From Lunularia cruciata (Eukaryota > Streptophyta > Marchantiopsida > Lunulariales > Lunulariaceae), in assembly GCA_948567375.1 (NCBI GenBank), contig OX419760.1:38750001-38814000 (forward strand): 64,000 nt of DNA. Direction: 5' to 3'. The notes beneath the pieces were generated by a model. The model saw nothing but the letters and a program-made list of their open reading frames with translations, was not told the origin of the DNA and searched no databases. The translations under genes were made by a program, and so were the position numbers. Shown here piece by piece: positions 56,398 through 64,000 of the stretch (positions within the stretch are counted from its first letter, which is position 1; every line of letters starts with the position of its first letter).

Positions 56398-57688
56398 TTA
56401 ATCTTGAGAACTAGTTGATGAAGGCGGTAGTATTTTTGTAGCTGTACTAAGACTCTCTCCAAGATCATTCACCAAAGTCTCCAAAAGTGCTTTTACTCCA
56501 CTATACTCATATCTTTTTGGAAGTCCTTCCACTCCACAAACCTCAATCAACTCCTTGGTCTTAGATCTTTTCCCTCCTAATCTTGGTGAAGAAGGTCCAA
56601 CATGCAAGCCCAAGTCAAGTAAGTCTCTCCTTTCTCTCAATATCTTGCTCTCAAAATTCAATGGACATGAACTTGCCTTGTGTTCCTTCTCTCCACATAA
56701 AAAGCATTTAGACTCACTCTTTCCTCCAAGTGATGTAGGTTTTTAGATCCTCTCAACACTCTCTTCACATTCTATTCTAAACTCTATTCTCCTCAAATCC
56801 ACCCCTATAATCACCTCAAACCCTTGAGGAACTTTACATAGCCTCAATTTCCATTCTTGGTGATCCTCCATGTTCCCAAGATGAGTTTAAACACTCAAAC
56901 ATGCTTTTTGTTGCTCTCACACTCCTCATGCATGAAATCTAAACTCTGCATAATTGACTCTTCCTCACAATAACAGTCAAAACTCCCAACTGGTATGTTT
57001 TAGTCCTCTGAAATTTTGCACACTTGATCACAACTCCAGGTTGTCCCTCCTTGAAAAATTTCAGATTTTTTCATCAAGCCATTTGGCCTAGGCACATTTC
57101 TATTCAACACACATATTTCAGATTTGGTTTGAAAACCACCCTGTTCACTTAAAAAACTTATAACTCTTTGCTCAAGAATGATCTATGTCTAATTTTTATA
57201 TCAAAAGGTAAGATAAAATGCACTGAATTTTCTTGGAAAGTTTCATGACAATCCTCTGAAAATTGAAGAAATGGTAGACTTTGTACAATTTTCCAGAGAG
57301 CATGCAGTTGTGGGAGTAGTTTACCCTATCAACTTTCAAAACTTCTAGCCCAGTGCACATAGCAGCTCTCACAATAGTTTTAAGTGTGTTAAATGAAGGA
57401 TAACCCAAGCTATCATGTGTATAAATTTCAAATCCAGATCCCAAACTTGAGATTTTACCCAAAATTACCTTAATCCCCAAATCTGCAATCAACCTCACAC
57501 AATCTCTCCAAATCCTCTCAAGTGTACAAGATGTACAAAATCACCTCAAAGACATCATAATGAACTACAAAGTAAACAAATGGGTCCAAATTCTCTAACA
57601 TAAGTTCAACTCTCTCCTCCCCTAAAGTTCTCTCCAAGTGAGATCTCATAGCCTACTTCTGTCTAATATAGAATTGTACGCGGAACAT
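56398..57688 (-). pseudogene. Element C accessory ORF upstream of gag
   Basis: Counterpart of 3316-4603. It starts at ATG 57688 (MFRVQFYIRQK), and has an open middle part (57196-57498, 100 codons with 'ADLGIKVILGKISSLGSGF') that is frameshifted in B. The same knuckle, CFLCGEKEHKASSC, is followed by the 'GLHVGPSSPRLGG' tail ending SSQD. Stops near 57657 and 56745 break it. The middle part preserved here and the C-terminal part preserved in B together show that a long ORF once existed. Confidence 0.6.
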
Positions 57689-57708
57689 TATCTTGCTTTC
57701 TAGAGAGG

Positions 57709-57726
57709 TTGCGGCAAAGGAACCCA
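57709..57726 (-). other. Element C primer binding site
   Basis: Minus strand TGGGTTCCTTTGCCGCAA, equivalent to 3279-3296 with a few substitutions. Confidence 0.7.
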
Positions 57727-57731
57727 AAATG

Positions 57732-58183
57732 TGAGCCAGAATGTCTCTCACTCAAGAAGAAAATCTGATGGCTATTATGGTCATGCACCATGGACTAAGA
57801 AGGCAAGGAATCCCAACTCCATCGTACTCTTCCAAGGCTAACATTCCAAGACTCAAGACATTGCTCACTAGAGAACTCAATGAGAGAGAGAGAGAGATAG
57901 TTGCAAATGAATGATGAGTACCTCCTCACCCCTTGTGAAATAGTTATGCACCAAAGTTACTAATCACCATAGTAACTCAAGTTACTAGCCTAAAAGTCAA
58001 GTAAAGTCAAAAAGTAGAAAGGAATATCCATTCACATGGGCATATTTCATTAGCATGTGATCTTATCTTGACACAACCACTAAGTCAAGGATTCCTTCAC
58101 AGGGGCTATCCTTGGACTATAGAAGAATCCAAAACAAAAAGGCTTGCGGGCCCAAGAGTTCTCAACTCTTTCCTCAAAGCCAA
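57732..58183 (-). repeat. Element C 5' LTR, truncated, without TATA box
   Basis: Family-B LTR from its end back to 'ctcaaagccaa', where it is cut by the inversion breakpoint. Where other copies read CACAAGTATATAAACAAGGGG, this one reads CACAAGGGG; the TATA box was lost by deletion between CAAG repeats. Confidence 0.85.
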
Positions 58184-59168
58184 TCAAGGATTGTCTTGGT
58201 TATTGCAAAACTTGTCATGTTTGTCAAGCTTTTGCTAGAAAGTCTACATCTACTCCACCACTTAGATCAATCCACTACTAGGACCTTTTGAGAAGTGGGG
58301 AATTGATTGTGTTGGTCCTCTCAATAGAACCCCAAGGAACAATTGGTACATTGTGGTAATTACTGATTACCTTACCAAGTGGGTTGAGGCTAGACTATTG
58401 AGGGACAAGAATGAAGATGAAGTTGGTAAATTTCTTTATGAATGCATTATCACTAGGTTTGGATGCCCTTTGGAGTTGGTTTCTGATAGAGGAGGAGAGT
58501 TTACAAGAAGCATTGCTATAGCCATGCTATGGCATTTCTCTACCACACATAGAGTAACTACATCCTATAAGCCAAATTCCAATGGCTTGGCAGAGAGAAC
58601 CAATTAGACCTTGTGCATGATGTTGGCCAAAGATGCAGAAATGGAGTGGGCTAAACATCATTAGGACAAGAGGATTCATGCAATTTTGTGGGAGTATAGG
58701 ACAACAATGAAGACTTCCACCGGATATTCTCCATTTCAATTGGTATATGGTATTGAGTCTACCTTACCTATTCACTTTGATCTTCCTACCTTCCAAAGCA
58801 TTCATAGGAGATTGAAGAAAGCACAAGGAGGTGATGCAAAGAAGCCAAGGAAGGAACAACTCATGGAGTTGGAAGAGGCAAGAGTAGTTGCTATGGTTCA
58901 AGTGGAGCAAGCACAAAGGAAACAAAAGGAGAGCTATGACAAGAGGCAAGGCAAGAAGAAGGTGTAGCCTTTCAAAGAAGGTGATTGGGTAATGTTGTTT
59001 GATTCTATTCGATTCAAGAGAGTGAAAAAGAAGTTCTTGCCTAAGTACTTTGGACCTTTCATAGTGGAGAAGGTATGGAGCAATTACATCTATGATCTCA
59101 AGGAGTTGGGAGGAAGACACTTTGATAGGATTAACCATGAGAAGTTGAAGATATATCATAGAAGGTAG
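58184..59168 (+). pseudogene. Element C integrase fragment (plus strand)
   Basis: Matches element B from 8671 on. It begins inside the zinc domain and carries the core with 'LVSDRGGEF' and NGLAERTN, keeping the catalytic Glu. Breaks: a missing base near 58272, TAG for Gln near 58604, TAG for Trp near 58663, and TAG near 58965. The C-terminal domain ends at TAG 59166-59168, as in B. Confidence 0.85.
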
Positions 59169-59216
59169 AGAGACCTTCACTTTGAGGACAAAGTGAAAAC
59201 TTAGTCCAAGGGTAAA

Positions 59217-59909
59217 TGTAACACCCATTTGTGCATGTGTGTGGTATTGTGATATTTAGCTTGGCATTACAAGTACTTGAGAGATATTATTTATATAGAG
59301 ATAAAGGATGGTTCTACATTAGTCATGATTATCTAAAGTTAGTCATAGCTAAGATAGAGGGGAAATTAGTTTAGAGGAAGTGGAAAAGATGAGCACCATT
59401 ATTTTGGATTCTAGTGTGTTGACTTGGTATTATTCTTAGGTGTTTGGCTTTGAGGAAAGAGTTGAGAACTCTTGGGCCCGCAAGCCTTTCTGTTTTGGAT
59501 TCTTCTATGGTCCAAGGATAGCCCATGTGAAGGAATCCTTGACTTAGTGGTTGGGTCAATATAAGATCACAAGCTAATGGAATATGCCCATGTGAATAGA
59601 TATTCCTTTCTACTTTTTGACTTTACTTGACTTTTAGTTTAGTAACTTGAGTTACTACAATAATTAGTAACTTTGGTGCGTAACTATTTCACAAGTATAT
59701 AAACAAGGGCTGAGGAGGTACTCATCATCCTTTCATTTGCAACTATCTCTCTCTCTCTCATTGAGTTCTCTAGTGAATAATGTCTTGAGTCTTGGAGTGT
59801 TAGCTTTGGAGGAGTATGATGGAGTTGGAGTTCCTCGCCTTCTTAGTCCATGGTGCGCTACCATAATAGCCATCGGAGGTTCATCTTAGGTGAGAGACAT
59901 GCCGGCTCA
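59217..59909 (+). repeat. Element C right LTR
   Basis: Complete family-B LTR, TGTAACACCC to GGCTCA, preceded by the purine tract. Sister of 52297-52934 by shared variants. Confidence 0.88.
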
Positions 59910-60273
59910 CAAACCTAGGTTGCCAATCCTAACGGCACTATTGAAGGCACATCCGACAATGAAAACAATGCAAGAAAGAATGGTCCCACCATGTGATTAA
60001 TAGCCCTAACATGAAATTGGACCACCAACAAGTAGTCCATGAGTAACTACCAAAATACTTATGACTACAAACACTACCACCCCAACATCTAAGCAAACAA
60101 GCTTCTGCACTAAAAATCTCATGACAATTGTCATGCATATATACATTGTTACACAACCTACATCATTATTAATATCATACACTATAAAAGCACAACTCAC
60201 ATATAAGTCATATATGAACTCTCAAGTGCCACAATTGCCCCCTAGTTGGGAATTAGGCCCTTCTAACTCTAGA
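59273..60273 (-). repeat. Right arm of the large inverted repeat
   Basis: About 1 kb, inverted copy of 51944-52934. At the LTR/family-D junction it has about 12 more bases (near caaacctaggtt) than the left arm. Confidence 0.85.
59910..60233 (-). repeat. Element D 3' LTR, partial
   Basis: Minus strand, starts TGTGGCACTTGAG at 60233 right after the purine tract CTAGGGGGCAAT; truncated by element C. Confidence 0.75.
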
Positions 60274-63060
60274 TAGCCATTTACTCCAAGTATATGGTAT
60301 ACCTTATGGTGGGCAAAGATTAGGAAGTTGGGTGCTATCAAGCCTCATTGCTAGTTGCATGTCTACAATCTATACCACATAAAGGGTAACTAGCTATAGG
60401 TCAAGTACATCTAAGACATAACCATTATCCTTGAGGAGCCACCTTGAGGGGAGGAGTCAAACATACCATATGCTATCCTCTCAAATAGCTGTCACACACC
60501 AACATAGTAGTAGCTCCACTAGAAGAGCCACATAACATACACCACAAGCATGCATGTACAAGTACCAAGCTTGGGTCCATAGTGCCATCACTGTTTGGGA
60601 GGTGGTATGCACACAATTGCACATATGATCCTTCCAAATAACACCATCATATCCTTCCAACATGAGGACTCCAAAAGTTAAAACATCATGTACTCTCAAG
60701 ATAGTGTGGTCTGTAGTAATATCAAGTGTTGTTGGTGCAATCTATTATAGATATACATAGGCACTTGGATGAAATTGATGGATCAAGGATCTATAACCTC
60801 CTCTTCAAATAGTAACATTGCACTCCTAGGTGGAATCTCTACAAAACATACTTATGCAATCCTCTCGTCAACATTTGAATCATTGTTTGTGCTAAGCCAT
60901 CTGACTTAGGGCAATCTCAAGAAATACAATAGTGATCAATCAAAGCCTTATCCACGAGACTTGAAACTCTCCCAAAAACTATGTATCATGATTGATCAAA
61001 ACCTCAATTGGTGCACCAAAATGACAAAGAATCCAATCCAGGAACAAGTAAGTTGTCATTTCATTGGACTTGTCAAGAAGTGCCACCAACTCAATCCACT
61101 TGGAGAAGTTCTCTACCATAACCAAAATATAATGATGATGGCTCGCATAGTCAATGATACAGATTTAGCAAAGTCCAAACTCCAATAGTAACCCAATCCC
61201 ATGATGGGTAATGGATGTAACTATGGCATAAGAGCATAAATGATGCTCTAACTCAATAAAAAATTACACATTTGGCAACAAACTACTTTACATTGCTCTG
61301 CATAACACACCAACAATAATGACAAAATCTCCTATCTCCTCATGAGCATGACATACCAATCATGGTCTTTGAGATGGAAGTAGTACTACTTGCAAGGCAC
61401 CATCTTCCCATATACAAAGAAGGTGTTTCCCCTCCAATCTAACCACTTGGCTTGCTGAAGAATACAATCTCTCTCCTTGGCACCAACTATGCCATCATAA
61501 CACCAATGCAAAAATAATCCATCACTAAGACAAAATCATGAATGTCTTGCTGACCTATACTAATATCTCCATCCTCTAGATCTATGACCTCAACAGCTCC
61601 TCCTGTATGTGTTGAGAGAAATACCACCAAGACCTCAAAAAATATATATAGAAAGGTATATATATGCTAACCTGACACCATCTCTTCATCTATCTTACCA
61701 TGCAAATGTGATCTTCCAGGTTGGGACATGGATTTCTACTCAACCTATCTACATCATGCTTCACCACTCTAGGTTTGTGAATAACTATGAAATCGTACTC
61801 TTGTAAAATCAAGGTCCATTGTACAAGCTTCCCTGAAATTTTTCCAAACTCCATCAACCACTTCAATGGTCAATGATCGATGATGAGAGTGAAGAGTTAC
61901 CAAATTGGTAACATAAAAAATGTGCTATTACCCATATTGATGCCAAGCACACTCTCTCATATGAACTATACTTTGCCTTTGCTGAATTGTTGACTAGCAT
62001 AGGCCACCACAAACTCCTTCCCCTCATCAAAATGTTGGATGAGCATTGCTCCTATCTCCAACGTACTCCAAATAATATGAATCTAGAATGGTTGTGCTTT
62101 GATTGGTCTTCTAAGCATAAGGGCAGATGTCAACCTTTCCTTGAGCTCTATAAAAGCTCTCTCTTGCTCATCTTCCCAGCACCACTCTTGTGTAAGCTTG
62201 GCAACTTTATCAAGACCTTGGAAATGGCACTAAATCCTCTAACATATTGGCAAATATAAGTTTACTAATCCAAGAAATGCACTTTGCTCATATATGTAAG
62301 TCAATCAATATGTGCAATAGCTTCCACCTTGGTCTATTAAACACCAAGTCCTCCAAGGTAGATAGTGTGACCCAAGTACTCAACATACTTGTAGAAGAAT
62401 CTATACTTCCCAAGATGTAATTTGAGTCCATGAGATCTCAACCTCTCAAACACCTCCAACAAATGTCTCTCATTCTCCTCCATAGTAGTGCTATAGACCA
62501 AAATTTCATCAATATAACACCAAGAAAAGTCCAATCCTACTAGGATCCTATCCTTTGGAACTTGGCAAGAGTGTACTTTAACCCAAATGATAAGAACAAC
62601 CCTTGATATAATACATCCTTACTGTGAGAATCAATTACCCAAAATTTTGTTTTCGACCTATCTTCTTCCTTGATTAGCAACTCATGATATCCTTCTTGAA
62701 GATCCAAAGTACTAAAGACCTTTGCATCCCCAATTGCATCAAAGATCTTCTAGGGTTTAGGCATGGCATACCAATTAGCCCTAGTCTGTTGATTGAGAGG
62801 ATGGTAATCTCCACATATTTTCCTATTTATGTAGTTTCCATGCATATCTTTCTTGGTTGGCATCATTGTAGTTGAAGCATACTCTCCATGTGAAATCTCC
62901 ACCAAACTAGCTTCAAAAAGGTCTTTACTTTGGCTCTAAATCAATACTTTCTGCATATCACTATATTTGTATGGACATCAAAAAATTGGTGTATCACTAG
63001 TAAGCTCAATCTGAATACTTGGTACTTTTAGAGTACCCAAATCCTTCATATTGAAGGCAA
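60234..63060 (-). pseudogene. Element D: Ty3/gypsy pol (RT, RNase H, integrase), heavily decayed
   Basis: Minus strand, in many frames. RT runs from about 63055 to 62330: 'ISHGEYASTTMMPTKKDMHG', 'KICGDYHPLNQQTRA', 'AKVFSTLDLQEGYHELLI', the catalytic box 'YIDEILVYS' (second Asp is Glu) and 'HGLKLHLGKYRFF'. RNase H remnants are at about 62240-61690 ('FVVAYASQQFSKGK', 'KHDVDRLSRNP'). Integrase core at about 61210-60880 includes 'YILVMVENFSKWIELVALLD' and 'FGAPIEVLINHDT'. It is followed by a purine tract and the 3' LTR at 60233. No chromodomain seen. The order matches a single minus-strand element whose 5' part is missing or merges with G. Confidence 0.75.
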
Positions 63061-63432
63061 AACAACTTGTGTAGCTTCACAAGAACCTCCAAACTCTCTA
63101 TCTTTCCCTTCCTATAAGCATGGGTCTAATGTTTGGCTCCCAAGTATCCTTTATAATTGATGTAGGAGTGGAAGACGCACTAATTGGTTGCTACACTAGG
63201 CCCTTTGGAACAGTAATGTCATGCCTCCAACCATTAATGTAAAAGACTAAGGAGAGAATAGGAGAATGGAAGATCAACGTGAAAGATCACATTGGGATTC
63301 TTCAATGAAGGAAACTCCAAATGCCTAGCATGAGCTTGGGCTTTGGTATTTATAAGATATATACGCAAGGCTCTTGAGAAGCTTCTCAAGAATCTTAAAT
63401 CTGCCTTCTTGGAGTGCAAGCCACCGCTAGTT

Positions 63433-64000
63433 GGTGACATCTTTATCACCATCAAAACTTCAAACTCATAGATAGCCATTTGTGCATTTTGGAGATGAGA
63501 AAGAGGCTACCAAGTGTCATCATGAAGAGTATACCATTTCCAAAGGACTTTGTACTCAATATATTGTTAGCGGCCACTTTGAATATGATGACATGCAAGG
63601 ATGCAATCAACTTTATACTCCTCATGATAGTTGATAGGAATGGGAGGAAGAGGGATTTGGATACAAGAAGAAAAGGAAAATAGATAAGAAACAAAGGGTT
63701 TTAACTTGGAAATATGAAAGATAGGGTGGTTTGCATATGACAAGGCAAGGCAAGTCAATAAGTAATAGGAGAAATGATTTTGGTGACATCAAATGGACCT
63801 ATCCAATTAGGAGCAAGTTTATGGATTTACGTATCAAGTGGGAGGGGTAGGTTACTAGAAGAAAACATGACCTTATCACCAAGTTGAAAGGTGAGATCAT
63901 GATGATGTTGGTTTGTGTATTGTTTTTGACAATTTTGGGCAACAAGGAGATGAGATTTAGCTTGTTGTAGGGATTGGGATATTTGAGTCAAGAAGGTGGA
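63433..64000 (-). pseudogene. Element G: integrase C-terminus and chromodomain of a Ty3/gypsy element
   Basis: Minus strand entering from the window edge. It has 'QLGDKVMFSSSNLPL', then 'HPIFHISKLKPF' (the integrase C-terminal signature), then a chromodomain: 'INYHEEYKVDCILACH', 'QYIEYKVLWKWYTLHDDTW' and 'LQNAQMAIYEFE'. One frameshift and two stops interrupt it. Chromodomain elements of this kind use it to target chromatin. The end of G directly precedes the RT of D, so D's own 5' part was lost or D landed here. Confidence 0.75.

Larger units (their letters stand above)
52297..59909. mobile_element. Element C: rearranged copy of family B
   Basis: Minus strand, right to left: partial 5' LTR (58183-57732), primer site, accessory ORF, gag, protease, RT, then a break in RNase H and an LTR (52934-52297). 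Plus strand from 58184: integrase, purine tract and a complete LTR to 59909. The breakpoint at 58183/58184 joins the middle of an LTR to the integrase zinc domain in opposite orientation; at 52935-52953 about 16-19 unmatched bases join RNase H to an LTR. The family-D flank is inverted as well. Confidence 0.8.

Noticed and set aside
1-64000. CRISPR arrays, bacterial operons, rRNA or tRNA genes
   Set aside because: No regularly spaced short repeats of the CRISPR type, no ribosome-binding-site-led gene rows and no recognisable tRNA or rRNA; the content is plant nuclear.

Overview
The window is nuclear DNA of a land plant with a repeat-rich genome. The signs are nested Ty3/gypsy and Ty1/copia LTR retrotransposons, solo LTRs with 5-bp target duplications, arabinogalactan-peptide genes, spliced GT-AG introns, and a gene for a plastid-type multi-pass membrane protein. 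Nothing in the sequence lets me place it below the level of land plant. Several open frames in the window begin at TTG or GTG, so I reassigned starts to the first plausible ATG.

Layout. 1-611: LTR fragments of family D with a 79-bp direct repeat. 612-12717: element A, a decayed chromodomain Ty3/gypsy element, split at 2582/10397 by element B (2583-10396). B is a 7.8-kb Ty3/gypsy element with both LTRs, tRNA-Asp-type primer site, an extra zinc-knuckle ORF before gag, then gag-protease-RT-RNase H-integrase. 12718-16309: AT-rich repeats, including a 240-bp tandem duplication and a reversed family-D LTR piece. 16315-24806: element E, a Ty1/copia element with an ATATT target duplication. E carries an antisense fragment of the host gene NOT2/VIP2, and a 2.2-kb insertion (F) sits in its 3' LTR. 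24812-33300: AT-rich, with a solo LTR of family A (27131-27893) and an older relative. 33300-37300: hairpins, short tandem arrays, a promoter-like GC-richer stretch, and a roughly 1-kb inverted-repeat-bounded unit holding three separate tandem duplications.

37300-49000 is the gene island. It holds an AG-peptide gene on the minus strand (39059-39280), a divergently transcribed AG-peptide gene whose coding region is duplicated in frame (41139-41495), and a six-exon gene for a predicted plastid membrane protein of 387 residues (44849-48248). 49000-51950 is AT-rich with several tandem duplications. 51944-60273 is a large inverted-repeat structure: arms of about 1 kb (family-D LTR piece plus a family-B LTR) enclose a rearranged family-B element (C) whose 5' two-thirds lie on the minus strand and whose integrase end lies on the plus strand. 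60234-64000 is Ty3/gypsy element D (minus strand) and the chromodomain end of another element (G).

Only the three gene-island genes look functional. All retroelement frames carry stops or frameshifts; many of the changes, judged against the paired copy, are C-to-T or G-to-A.
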